The notes beneath the pieces are model-generated. The model searched no databases. It saw only the letters and a program-made list of their open reading frames with translations, and had not been told where the DNA came from. A stretch of DNA of 64,000 nucleotides from Rhodovastum sp963714255 (GTDB lineage Bacteria > Pseudomonadota > Alphaproteobacteria > Acetobacterales > Acetobacteraceae). The DNA lies in contig CAVQNU010000021.1 of the NCBI GenBank assembly GCA_963714255.1, forward strand, positions 1-64,000, written 5' to 3'. Every line of letters begins with the position of its first letter. The stretch's first letter is position 1. Of the stretch, positions 51,046 through 58,861 are shown piece by piece. Both the position numbers and the translations under genes were made by a program.

Positions 51046-51984
51046 TTGAAAAAAATTATTGGCGCCATCGCTTTAGGCGGTGCCATGACACTTGCGGGTC
51101 AGGCGTCAGCGACCGAGTTGTGGGACCCGCACCTGCCAGGTTCGGACGAGGGGCTTGCCGCCGGCGCTTTGCCGCCGCCTGGCGTCTACGGCGTTTTGAA
51201 TAATTACTGGGTAACCTATAACGTCTATGGCCCGAATGCAAAACAAATCTCCGGCACCAATTTGTCGGCTCTGGTCGAGGTCCCGATCGTTTTGTGGGCG
51301 ACCGGGGTCAAGGTGCTCGGTGCGGATTATGCCGTCGCCATCGCCCAGCCGTTCGACTATACCTCGTTTGGCCCGACCAATAATACCGGCAGCGGCAACT
51401 GGGGCACCTACAACACCGTCATCGTTCCGGGTCAGTTGGCCTGGACCTTCGGCGAATTTCACGTCAAGACCGGCCTGTCGATCTACCTTGGCGACGCCAG
51501 TTCCACCTATGCTGATCTGATCAATGGCAAGCTGAAATCCGGGCTGCCCTCCGGCAACGGTTATTGGACCATCCAGCCGGACCTGGCGCTGAGCTGGCTG
51601 CATGACGGGTGGAACCTCAGCGCCAGTCTGCATTTCCCTGTTCCGGTCAGCTCGACCAGCACCGGCAACTATAATTACCAGTCCGGCGCCGAGTTCGAGG
51701 CTGACTACACGGTGACGAAAACCATCAACAAATGGACCTTCGGTCTCGGGGCGTATCAGGTCAACCAGCTGAACTCTGACACCTGTTCCGGCACCGCCTG
51801 CCCCAATTATTCGCCTGGAGGCAGCACCGACGCGCATAAGATCGCGATCAGATACGGTCTCGGCCCGATTGTCGGCTACCAATTCGGCGGCATCAATCTG
51901 CAGGCGACGTTGAACGAGTCGGTGTATTCCAGAAACGACGTCGGTGGCCTGTTCTTCAATGTCCGTGCCGTCGTGCCGTTCTGA
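51046..51984 (+). CDS. SphA/MetA-type outer-membrane beta-barrel protein
   Basis: A 312-residue exported protein with a Sec signal (KKIIGAIALGGAMTLAGQASA-T). The mature part is rich in alternating aromatic strands (YWVTYNVYGPNA, YAVAIAQPFDYTSFG, WTIQPDLALSWLHDGWNLSA, WTFGLGAYQVNQLN) and ends in a phenylalanine after AVVPF, a typical barrel terminus. It resembles the Phenol_MetA_deg/SphA group of hydrophobic-compound transporters. The start is TTG (51046), with GGAGGAA seven bases before it. Two cysteines (DTCSGTAC) probably form a loop disulphide. The substrate is unknown. Confidence 0.72.
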   Translation: MKKIIGAIALGGAMTLAGQASATELWDPHLPGSDEGLAAGALPPPGVYGVLNNYWVTYNVYGPNAKQISGTNLSALVEVPIVLWATGVKVLGADYAVAIAQPFDYTSFGPTNNTGSGNWGTYNTVIVPGQLAWTFGEFHVKTGLSIYLGDASSTYADLINGKLKSGLPSGNGYWTIQPDLALSWLHDGWNLSASLHFPVPVSSTSTGNYNYQSGAEFEADYTVTKTINKWTFGLGAYQVNQLNSDTCSGTACPNYSPGGSTDAHKIAIRYGLGPIVGYQFGGINLQATLNESVYSRNDVGGLFFNVRAVVPF

Positions 51985-52007
51985 AAGGCGACGGCGGAAT
52001 TCGGATC

Positions 52008-52038
52008 AGGAAGGCCAGGGTTCTGCCGTGGCCTTCCT
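52008..52038. terminator. Short REP-like hairpin between convergent genes
   Basis: AGGAAGGCCA (52008-52017) pairs with TGGCCTTCCT (52029-52038) around an 11-nt loop with GGGTTCTGCCG. It overlaps the gpt stop codon. It is the minimal form of the repeat and probably a bidirectional terminator. Confidence 0.6.
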
Positions 52039-52535
52039 TATCCCGCCGGCTTTTCCCGCTTGGCCAGCGGCACGGCAAATTGCGGCTCCGTGTCCCAGGG
52101 AAACAGGATCCAGGTGTCCTGGCTGACTTCGGTGATGAAACTGTCGACCAGCACCTTGCCGGCCGGCTTGGCATAGACCGTGGCGAAATGCGCCTTCGGC
52201 AGCAGCGCCCGCACCACCCGCGCCGTGGCGCCGGTGTCGACAAGGTCATCGATCAGCAGCCAGCCCTCGCCGTCGCCTGCCGCGACCGGCGGCTTCACCA
52301 CGTCCGGCGCGCCCAACTCGGTTTCCGCGGCCGTGCCGCGGCCATAGGCCACGATCGAGACCGTCTCGACCACCCGCGCCTCCAGTTCGCGCGCCACGAT
52401 GGCCGCCGGGATCAGGCCGCCGCGGGTGATCGCCACCACGCCGCGGAACGGGCCCAGCGCGATCAGCCGCCAGGCCAGCGCGCGGGCGTCGCGGTGCAAC
52501 TGGTCCCAGGTGACGGTGTAGTAGTGCCGCGGCAT
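52038..52535 (-). CDS. gpt: Xanthine-guanine phosphoribosyltransferase
   Basis: A 165-residue purine-salvage enzyme that makes XMP and GMP from the bases and PRPP. The PRPP-binding loop LLIDDLVDTGATARVVRALL and the base-binding end DTWILFPWDTEP match E. coli Gpt; FRGVVAITRGGLIPAAIVAR is also conserved. ATG 52535 overlaps the csaA stop (TGATG), so the two are coupled. Confidence 0.93.
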   Translation of the reverse strand: MPRHYYTVTWDQLHRDARALAWRLIALGPFRGVVAITRGGLIPAAIVARELEARVVETVSIVAYGRGTAAETELGAPDVVKPPVAAGDGEGWLLIDDLVDTGATARVVRALLPKAHFATVYAKPAGKVLVDSFITEVSQDTWILFPWDTEPQFAVPLAKREKPAG

Positions 52536-52867
52536 CAGAACATGCGCCCGCCGTCGGGCACCTTGAAGTCGGGCTTGAGCAGCACGACCGCGCCGTCTTC
52601 GTCCGGCACGCCGAGGGTCAGCACCTCGCTTTCGAACCCGGCGATCCGGCGCGGCGGGAAATTGGTGACCGCGAGCACCTGGCGGCCGATCAGCCGGTCG
52701 GGCCGGTAGTGGACGGTGATTTGCGCGGAGGATTGCTTCACGCCGAGCGGCGCGCCGAAGTCGATCCATAGCCGGATCGCAGGTTTGCGTGCCTCGGGCA
52801 GGGGCTGCGCGTCCACCACCGTGCCCACGCGGATTTCCAACCGGTCGAAATCCTCGATCGTCGCCAC
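52535..52867 (-). CDS. csaA: CsaA-like tRNA-binding-domain protein
   Basis: A 110-residue OB-fold protein of the EMAP-II/Trbp111 class: IEDFDRLEIRVGTVVDAQPL, RLWIDFGAPLGVKQSSAQIT and QVLAVTNFPPRRIAGFESEV. B. subtilis CsaA has chaperone activity and aids secretion; the fold binds tRNA. The GTG start at 52867 has GGGGAAG five bases upstream; the longer frame runs through the adjacent repeat. It precedes gpt in the operon. Confidence 0.88.
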   Translation of the reverse strand: MATIEDFDRLEIRVGTVVDAQPLPEARKPAIRLWIDFGAPLGVKQSSAQITVHYRPDRLIGRQVLAVTNFPPRRIAGFESEVLTLGVPDEDGAVVLLKPDFKVPDGGRMF

Positions 52868-52931
52868 CTTGCTTCCCCATTGCTGCTGGAAGCCTATGAT
52901 CCCAGGCGGGGGCGCGGTTGCCAATGGGGTT

Positions 52932-53025
52932 AAGGCCAGGGCTCTGCCCTGGACCCCGCTACTTAAGTAATGGGTTCCAAGGGCCTTTCGGCCCTTGGCG
53001 GGTCCAGGGCAGAGCCCTGGCCTTG
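52932..53025. repeat. REP-like palindrome, shortened left arm
   Basis: The left arm has only the GGCCAGGGC hairpin and joins CCGCTACTTAAGTAATGGG directly. The right arm is complete (CCAAGGGCC and GGGTCCAGGGC hairpins). It lies between the divergent csaA and ggt starts. Confidence 0.85.
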
Positions 53026-53057
53026 CCTTTTTTAAATGGCGCAAGGAGTGCGCAGCC

Positions 53058-54656
53058 ATGCGCGATCTGCATCTTCCCGGCCGCAGTCCGGTGCTCTCGG
53101 CCCATGGCATGGCGGCCACGTCCATGCCGCAGGCGACGCTGGCGGCGCTCGATGTGCTGCGCGCCGGCGGCAATGCGCTCGATGCCGCGGTCGCGGCGGT
53201 GGCGGTGCTGTGTGTTGTCGAGCCGATGTCCACCGGCATCGGCGGCGATTGTTTTTGTCTCTACGCTCCGGCGGCGCAGCGCCGTGTTATCGCCCTGAAC
53301 GGCTCGGGCCGCGCGCCAGGTGCGGCCGCGCTGGCCTGGTTTGAGGCGCAGGGCATTACCGCGCTCGAGGCCAGTTCGGCGCATGCCGTGACGGTGCCCG
53401 GTGCGGTTTCGGCCTGGGAGACGCTGCTGAATGCGCACGGCACCAGGGGGCTGGACGAGCTACTGCGTGCTGCGATCGCTTTTGCCGAGGACGGGTTCTT
53501 CGTCTCACCGGTGGTCGCGCGGGCCTGGGAGCTGGAGACCGAGAAGCTGCGCCGCAACGCAGCGCATCCATTCCTGCCTGGTGGGCGGGCGCCGTTGTTC
53601 GGCGACCGCTTCGTGCAGCCCGGACTGGCCGCCACGCTGCGCGACATTGCCCGCCACGGCAGCCGCGCCTTTTACGAGGGCGATGTCGCGGCCGACATGG
53701 TGGGCGCGCTGCGTCGGCGCGGCGGGCTGCACACTGAGGCCGATTTCGCCGCCGGCCGCACGGCCGCGCATTTCGTCGAGCCGATCCGGATCGCCTGGAA
53801 CGGGTATGAAGTTTGGCAGTGTCCGCCGAACGGGTCGGGGTTGGTGGTCCTCATGCTGCTCGGCCTGCTGGGCGGATTTGGCCCGGCGCCGGACGGCCCG
53901 CTCGGCGTGACCCGCTGGCACCGCCATATCGAGGCGGCGCGGCTGGCCTATCGCGACCGTGACGCCTTGCTCGCCGACCCGCTGCTGGAAGCGGTGCCGG
54001 TGGCTAAGCTGACGGGCAGGGACTACCTGGACGGGCTGCGCCGGCTGATCCGCGAGGATGCGGCGATGGCGGAGATGCCGGCCCCCGGCGAGACGGGCCT
54101 GCCACGGCACAGCGACACGGTTTACCTGTCGGTGGTCGACCGCGACGGCAATGCCTGTAGTTTTATCAACTCGCTGTTTCAGCGCTTCGGCGCCGGCATC
54201 CTGGCCGAAAAATCGGGGGTGATGCTGCAGAACCGCGGCTTCGGCTTCCGGCTCGAACGCGGCCATCCCAATTGCATCGCCCCGTTCAAGCGACCGATGC
54301 ACACCATCATCCCCGGCATGGTGACGCAGGATGGCGCAGCGGTGATGCCGTTCGGCGTTATGGGCGGGCATTATCAGCCGATGGGGCAGACCAGCTTCCT
54401 GACCAACTTTCTTGACTACGGGCTGGATTTGCAGGAGTCGCTTGATCTCTGCCGGCTGTTCCCGACGGCCGGCAAGGTGCAGGTGGAACGCGGCGTTCCC
54501 GCGCCACTGCGTGCGGGTCTGGCGGCGCTTGGCCATGTCATCGAGGCGGTGGATTGGCCGCATGGCGGTGGCCAGGCGATCTGGATCGATCGTGCCCGCG
54601 GTTGCCTGGTCGGCGCGTCCGACCCGCGCAAGGACGGGTGCGCGCTGGGATACTGA
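53058..54656 (+). CDS. ggt: Gamma-glutamyltransferase family protein
   Basis: A 532-residue Ntn-hydrolase. It starts GRSPVLSAHGMAATSMPQAT with the LDAAVAAVAVLCVVEPMSTG and IGGDCFCLY blocks of the large subunit. The autocleavage site and catalytic Thr lie in HSDTVYLSVVDRDGNACSFI (about residue 355), after which the small subunit has SGVMLQNRGFGFRLE and MHTIIPGM. No signal peptide is visible, so it is probably cytoplasmic, as in the YwrD-like branch, or a 7-ACA-acylase-like relative. The gene symbol is by family. It is followed by an amidase after 17 bp. Confidence 0.88.
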   Translation: MRDLHLPGRSPVLSAHGMAATSMPQATLAALDVLRAGGNALDAAVAAVAVLCVVEPMSTGIGGDCFCLYAPAAQRRVIALNGSGRAPGAAALAWFEAQGITALEASSAHAVTVPGAVSAWETLLNAHGTRGLDELLRAAIAFAEDGFFVSPVVARAWELETEKLRRNAAHPFLPGGRAPLFGDRFVQPGLAATLRDIARHGSRAFYEGDVAADMVGALRRRGGLHTEADFAAGRTAAHFVEPIRIAWNGYEVWQCPPNGSGLVVLMLLGLLGGFGPAPDGPLGVTRWHRHIEAARLAYRDRDALLADPLLEAVPVAKLTGRDYLDGLRRLIREDAAMAEMPAPGETGLPRHSDTVYLSVVDRDGNACSFINSLFQRFGAGILAEKSGVMLQNRGFGFRLERGHPNCIAPFKRPMHTIIPGMVTQDGAAVMPFGVMGGHYQPMGQTSFLTNFLDYGLDLQESLDLCRLFPTAGKVQVERGVPAPLRAGLAALGHVIEAVDWPHGGGQAIWIDRARGCLVGASDPRKDGCALGY

Positions 54657-54673
54657 CACGGCCGCCGGAGAGG

Positions 54674-56173
54674 ATGGACATATTGGACCCCTGTGATCTG
54701 ACCGCGCGCGAGGCGCGGGCGCTGATCGGATGCAAGACGCTCTCGCCGGTCGAGCTGGTGGAAAGCTGCATTGCCCGCATCGCGGCGGTGGACCACGCCG
54801 TCAACGCCATGGTGGCGCGTGACTTCAAGCGCGCCCGCGCGGGCGCGCTTGCGGCGGAGGCGGCGGTTGCGCGCGGCGACGCGCTGCCGCCGCTGCACGG
54901 CCTGCCGGTCGGCGTGAAGGATCTGGAGGAAGTGGCCGGCCTGCGCACCACGTTCGGCAGTCCGATCTTCCGCGACCATGTGCCGGCGCGCGACCAGGCG
55001 ATGGTGGCCAGCGTCCGGCGCGCCGGCGGCATCGTGCTGGGCAAGACCAACACACCCGAATTCGGCGCCGGTGCCAACACGCGCAACGCCGTGTACGGCG
55101 CCACCGGCAACCCGTTCGACCCGGCGCGGTCCGCCGCCGGCTCGTCCGGTGGCTCGGCGGTGGCGCTGGCCACCGGCATGGTGCCGCTCGCAACCGGTTC
55201 GGACACCGGCGGGTCATTGCGCAACCCGGCTTCGTTCTGCGGCATCGTCGGTTTCCGTCCGAGTCCGGGGCTGGTGCCGAACGAAAAGCGGCTGGTTGGC
55301 TGGACGCCGCTGCCGGTGCTGGGGCCGATGGCGCGCACTGTGCCCGATCTGTGCCTGTTGCTGTCGGCTATGGCCGCCGACGATCCGGCCGACCCGCTGG
55401 CCACCACCATCCCCGGCCGCCGCGTGCGCACGCCCGATTGGTACTATCCGCCGCCGCGCATCGACCTGGCCGGGCTGCGGGTGGCGATTACGCCGGATTT
55501 CGGCTTCGCCCCGACCGAGCGCCATATAAGGGAGGTGTTCGCCGAAAAATGCGGCTTGTTCCGCCATGTCTTCGCCCAGGCCGGCGAGGCGGAGCCGGAC
55601 TGCACCGGCGCGGACGATACGTTCGAGGTGCTGCGTGGGGTAAATTTCCTCGCCGCCCATCTGGAGCGCGTGCGCACCCGGCCGGAAGATGTCGGCCCGA
55701 ACGTGCGCGCCAATGTCGAATCGGCGCTGCGCATGACTGCCGAGGACGTGGCCCGCGCGGAGGTGGCGCAGACCACGATGTACCGGCGCTGGCAGGAATT
55801 CTTCGCCGAAGTGGACGTCATTCTCTCCCCGGCGATCACCATCAGCCCGCGGCCGTGGAGCGAACTCTATCCGGCCGAGATCGACGGGACGCCGACGCGC
55901 AGCTATTTCCACTGGCTGGCACTGGCCTATGCGGTGACCCTGGTGGGCCACCCTGCGGTCAGCCTGCCGGTGGGCACCGATCGCAACGGTATGCCGTTCG
56001 GGCTGCAGATCGTGGGCCCGCGCGGGGGGGACGCGTTCGTGCTCGGCGTCGCCGCGGAACTGGAGGCGCTGCTGGCGGGGGATGCGCGGACGGCGCGGCC
56101 GGTGCCGGATGTTTCGCGGCTGAAAGCGGCGCCGCCGATCAGCGGGATGACGAGGTTCTTGGGATTTGGCTGA
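54674..56173 (+). CDS. Amidase (amidase-signature family)
   Basis: A 499-residue amidase. The Ser-cisSer-Lys triad can be placed: Lys in LPVGVKDLEEVAG (about 83), cis-Ser and Ser in GSSGGSAVALATGMVPLATG followed by SDTGGSLRNPASFCG. FGLQIVGPRGGD marks the C-terminal part. Proteins with this layout act on amides such as indoleacetamide, aryl amides or, as GatA, on Glu-tRNA; this one lacks gatB/gatC neighbours so is a catabolic amidase. Start ATG 54674 has GGAGAGG just before. It follows the GGT gene closely and may share substrates. Confidence 0.87.
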   Translation: MDILDPCDLTAREARALIGCKTLSPVELVESCIARIAAVDHAVNAMVARDFKRARAGALAAEAAVARGDALPPLHGLPVGVKDLEEVAGLRTTFGSPIFRDHVPARDQAMVASVRRAGGIVLGKTNTPEFGAGANTRNAVYGATGNPFDPARSAAGSSGGSAVALATGMVPLATGSDTGGSLRNPASFCGIVGFRPSPGLVPNEKRLVGWTPLPVLGPMARTVPDLCLLLSAMAADDPADPLATTIPGRRVRTPDWYYPPPRIDLAGLRVAITPDFGFAPTERHIREVFAEKCGLFRHVFAQAGEAEPDCTGADDTFEVLRGVNFLAAHLERVRTRPEDVGPNVRANVESALRMTAEDVARAEVAQTTMYRRWQEFFAEVDVILSPAITISPRPWSELYPAEIDGTPTRSYFHWLALAYAVTLVGHPAVSLPVGTDRNGMPFGLQIVGPRGGDAFVLGVAAELEALLAGDARTARPVPDVSRLKAAPPISGMTRFLGFG

Positions 56174-56186
56174 CGACAAGGGCGTA

Positions 56187-56257
56187 AAGGAAGTAAGGCC
56201 AGGGCTCTGCCCTGGACCTGCCAAGGGCCGGGAGGCCCTTGGAACCCATTACTTAAG
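56187..56257. repeat. Single-arm REP-like element
   Basis: AAGGAAGTAAGGCC followed by the CCAGGGC/GCCCTGG and CCAAGGGCC/GGCCCTTGG hairpins and ending CCATTACTTAAG. Only one arm is present, between the amidase stop and the ModA-like start. Confidence 0.8.
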
Positions 56258-56271
56258 ATAAGGGTCCCGCC

Positions 56272-57498
56272 ATGCGCCTCCGCTGCCTGGTCGTTTTTGC
56301 CCTCTTGCTGGCCGTGGCCACCCCGGTTGTTGCCGACACGCTGCGCGTGGCCGCCGCTGGTAGCCTCAATGCCGCTTTCTCCGATCTGCTCCGCCGCTTC
56401 CCTGTCGGCGCGGACAGCGTGGCACCGCCCGAATTCGGCCCCTCCGGCCTGTTGCGCACGAAAATCGAAGCCGGGGCGCCCATCGACCTGTTCGCCTCCG
56501 CCGATATGGAGCAGCCGCGCCGGCTCGCGCTCGGACATGCGGAGCGAACGGTCATCCTGTTCACCCGCAACCACCTGTGCGCCATCGCCCGCTCTGCCGT
56601 CGGCCTGACCGGGGCAAATCTGCTGGACCGGCTGCTTGATCCGGCCGTCCGGCTGGCCACTTCAACGCCGGGAGCGGACCCGGGGGGGGATTATGCCTGG
56701 GCGGTGTTCGCCCGCGCCGACTCCCTCCGTCCGGGCGCGCGCGCCGCGCTGGAAGCCAAAGCACTGCCGCTGGTGGGCGGGGGCGAGAAAACCCCGCCGC
56801 TGGTGTCCGGCAAGGGCGCCGCTGAAGGCGTATTTCTCGCCGATCGCGCCGACGTGATGCTGGGCTATTGCAGCGGCGCGCCTGAAGTGGTGCAGGCGGT
56901 GCCCGGCCTCGTTTCCGTGCCCCTGCCGCCGGACCTGACCGTGGAACCCGCCTACGGCATGGTGCTGCTGAACGAAAACCCGGTGACGCTCCGCTTTGCC
57001 GCTTTCGTGATGTCGGAGACCGGCCAGGCGCTGCTGCAGGTACACGGATTCGCGCCGGTCGCCTTCGCCGGACCGGCCCCGCCGCCGCAGGGCCTGCTGG
57101 TGCAGCGGGCGGGACGGGCGGGGCAAATTCTCTCCCCCGAACAGCTGGCCGCACTGGCGCCGGTCACCCAGCGGGTCACCCTTATGTCCGGCCACGGCGG
57201 GCAGGAGGCGGAGTGGAGCGGGCCGCTGCTGTGGACGGTGCTGACCGCCGCCGGCGCCGTCGATCCCGCCAAGCCCGCCGAACAGGTGCGCCTGACCGTG
57301 CGGGTGACCGGGGCGGACGGGTATACGGCTGTGCTTGCCCTGGCCGAGCTTTCGCCTTCATTTGGCGACCGGCCGGTGCAGCTCGCCGACGAGATGAACG
57401 GCGCGCCGGTGCCCGGCCAAGGGCTGCGTCTGATCGTTCCCGGCGAACACCGCGCCGGCCGTTCGGTGCGCGACGTTATCCGCATCGACATCGACTGA
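56272..57498 (+). CDS. ModA-like binding protein fused to a molybdopterin-type C-terminal domain
   Basis: A 408-residue exported protein with a Sec signal (VVFALLLAVATPVVA-D). Residues about 24-265 are a molybdate/tungstate-type binding fold (LRVAAAGSLNAAFSDLLRRF, GPSGLLRTKIEAGAPIDLFA, ASADMEQPRRL and PAYGMVLLNENPVTLRFAAF). Residues about 300-408 (GPLLWTVLTAAGAVDPAKPA, TGADGYTAVLALAELSPSFG and GLRLIVPGEHRAGRSVRDVI) resemble the oxidoreductase molybdopterin-binding (SUOX-like) fold, but the cysteine ligand of active enzymes is not seen. No modB/modC is adjacent. The fused layout suggests ligand sensing or cofactor handling. Confidence 0.78.
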   Translation: MRLRCLVVFALLLAVATPVVADTLRVAAAGSLNAAFSDLLRRFPVGADSVAPPEFGPSGLLRTKIEAGAPIDLFASADMEQPRRLALGHAERTVILFTRNHLCAIARSAVGLTGANLLDRLLDPAVRLATSTPGADPGGDYAWAVFARADSLRPGARAALEAKALPLVGGGEKTPPLVSGKGAAEGVFLADRADVMLGYCSGAPEVVQAVPGLVSVPLPPDLTVEPAYGMVLLNENPVTLRFAAFVMSETGQALLQVHGFAPVAFAGPAPPPQGLLVQRAGRAGQILSPEQLAALAPVTQRVTLMSGHGGQEAEWSGPLLWTVLTAAGAVDPAKPAEQVRLTVRVTGADGYTAVLALAELSPSFGDRPVQLADEMNGAPVPGQGLRLIVPGEHRAGRSVRDVIRIDID

Positions 57499-57574
57499 GC
57501 CGCGCCCGCAATGCCGGCAGAATGGGCCGCCATCCAACCCGATTTCCACACGATGATGGCGCATAACAAATAAA

Positions 57575-57596
57575 CGCACGCGTCGTGTGCGCTTTT
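57575..57596 (+). terminator. Weak intrinsic terminator candidate
   Basis: A 5-bp GC stem CGCAC/GTGCG (57575-57579, 57587-57591), 7-nt loop and C followed by TTTT. The stem is short, so efficiency is doubtful. Confidence 0.3.
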
Positions 57597-57599
57597 CCA

Positions 57600-57628
57600 T
57601 TGACGCGCGAGCGCCGCGTGGTTTATGC
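57600..57628 (+). promoter_or_regulatory. Candidate promoter for the 57815-58021 gene
   Basis: TTGACG and TTATGC separated by 17 bp; predicted start about 57635, giving a leader of roughly 180 nt. Confidence 0.3.
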
Positions 57629-57814
57629 AGTACGTCTGTCATGCCTGGACCGGGGAGAAACACAGTGCGAGCAGTCTTCGCCACAAACAGCCACCTGCGT
57701 GCCGTTATGCGGCCCGGTTGCTGTTGTCGTATGGGCGCCTGACCGCTTCGCCTCTCCCTATTTTCGCCGAGACAGAAGGCACCGTTGGCGCCACAGCCGC
57801 GGTGAGACGCAAAA

Positions 57815-58021
57815 ATGCTCCAGTCCCATGTGATCGACATTGATGGTGTTTTCGTCGGCGCCGCGGTGCGCTTGCACGACGGCTACCGCTTCGTCGCCAC
57901 CGACCTGCGGCTCGACGAAATCGACGGCAGCCACTGGCCGTCGCTGAACGACGTGCGTCGCGTCGCCCGCACCCGCCTCGCCGCGCGGCACTACATCGCC
58001 CTGGCGCTGCAGGAAACCTGA
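57815..58021 (+). CDS. Small conserved-looking protein, function unknown
   Basis: A 68-residue soluble protein, MLQSHVIDIDGVFVGAAVRL and then RFVATDLRLDEIDGSHWPSL, ending in an arginine-rich helix (VRRVARTRLAARHYI). The codon use is like its neighbours and the ATG is preceded by GGTGAGACGC, so I consider it real. No family is recognised. Followed by a repeat element. Confidence 0.6.
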   Translation: MLQSHVIDIDGVFVGAAVRLHDGYRFVATDLRLDEIDGSHWPSLNDVRRVARTRLAARHYIALALQET

Positions 58022-58044
58022 CCGCCAGGGCTTATGTAATTGGT

Positions 58045-58092
58045 TCCAAGGGCCTCTCGGCCCTTGGCGGGGTCAAGGGGCAGCGCCCCTTG
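58045..58092. repeat. REP-like double hairpin
   Basis: CCAAGGGcctctcggCCCTTGG (58045-58066) and CAAGGGGcagcGCCCCTTG (58074-58092), ending with CCTTGCTG. It lies between the convergent 68-residue gene and the PuuD-like gene. Confidence 0.75.
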
Positions 58093-58135
58093 CCTTGCTG
58101 AATCCCATGCACGCCAATCGAAGCGTGCAGGCTCC

Positions 58136-58714
58136 TTACCCAAGCAACCGGTAGCCGACCATGCAGTAAAGCATCGGCACCGAAAGCACGAAATTGGTCC
58201 GGCTGGTCAGCATCGCGACGCGGGCGGCCTTGGCCTTGGCGGCATCGTCGACCGCGACCATACCAAGCGCCTTCTTCTGGTTCGGCCAAATGATGAACCA
58301 GACGTTGAAGGCCATGATGATGCCAAGCCACATGCCGGTTCCGATCGTCCGCTGCGGTTCGGCCAGTGTCAGCGCGCCGACCACATAGTTGTTCAGTGTC
58401 GCCACGATCAGGCCGGTCACGATGGTTGCCAGCGCCGACCAGCGGAACCAGAACAGCGCCTCCGGCGCGATGAATTTGCCGACGGCCGGTTTCAGTTCGG
58501 CCGGAATTTTCGGCATCGTCGGGATCTGCACCAGATTGAAATAATAAAGCAAGCCGATCCAGGTGATGCCCGATATCACATGCAACCAGGTAAAGAACGG
58601 CCCCCAGTAATAGGCCTCCGTCAGGCGGGAGCCGTGAAACCAGACGATCGCGACCAGCGCGAGCACCGCGCCGAGCGTCAGGGCTTCATAGAGTTTTTCG
58701 AGAACACGAAACAT
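58136..58714 (-). CDS. PuuD-like integral membrane protein
   Basis: A 192-residue inner-membrane protein with about five helices. The strongest match is to the N-terminal/middle part of membrane urate hydroxylase PuuD: YYWGPFFTWLHVISGITWIG, LLYYFNLVQIPTMPKI and the GMWLGIIMAFNVWFIIWPNQ segment. Full PuuD also has a C-terminal cytochrome c domain, absent here, so oxidation of urate would need a partner or the protein has another role. AAGGAG precedes ATG 58714. No purine catabolic genes are nearby. Confidence 0.68.
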   Translation of the reverse strand: MFRVLEKLYEALTLGAVLALVAIVWFHGSRLTEAYYWGPFFTWLHVISGITWIGLLYYFNLVQIPTMPKIPAELKPAVGKFIAPEALFWFRWSALATIVTGLIVATLNNYVVGALTLAEPQRTIGTGMWLGIIMAFNVWFIIWPNQKKALGMVAVDDAAKAKAARVAMLTSRTNFVLSVPMLYCMVGYRLLG

Positions 58715-58861
58715 TGAGGCGCTCCTTGGGAGTGGATGGAGGCGGCAAACCATTGATCGGCAAAAGATTAAACTGACGGCATGCGGTTATGCAAGCCGCG
58801 GACTCTATGACTTTTCAATGCTGCGCGACCGGCATACGCGGGAATCAAACGGCGCGCGACG

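Larger units (their letters stand above)
57499..57814. other. 316-bp gene-free region with weak terminator and promoter
   Basis: A short hairpin CGCACgcgtcgtGTGCG (57575-57591) plus CTTTT may end the ModA-fusion transcript. TTGACG (57600-57605), a 17-bp gap and TTATGC (57623-57628) could start the next one. Small overlapping ORFs between 57585 and 57843 show no sign of coding. Confidence 0.45.

Noticed and set aside
54674..56173. gatA (Glu-tRNA amidotransferase subunit A)
   Set aside because: Has the amidase signature, but gatB and gatC are absent and the neighbour is a gamma-glutamyltransferase; a general amidase is more likely.
57585..57843. Small plus-strand ORFs after the ModA fusion
   Set aside because: Two overlapping frames with many Cys, Arg and His and no ribosome-binding sites. 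The later 57815 frame is a better candidate for a gene.
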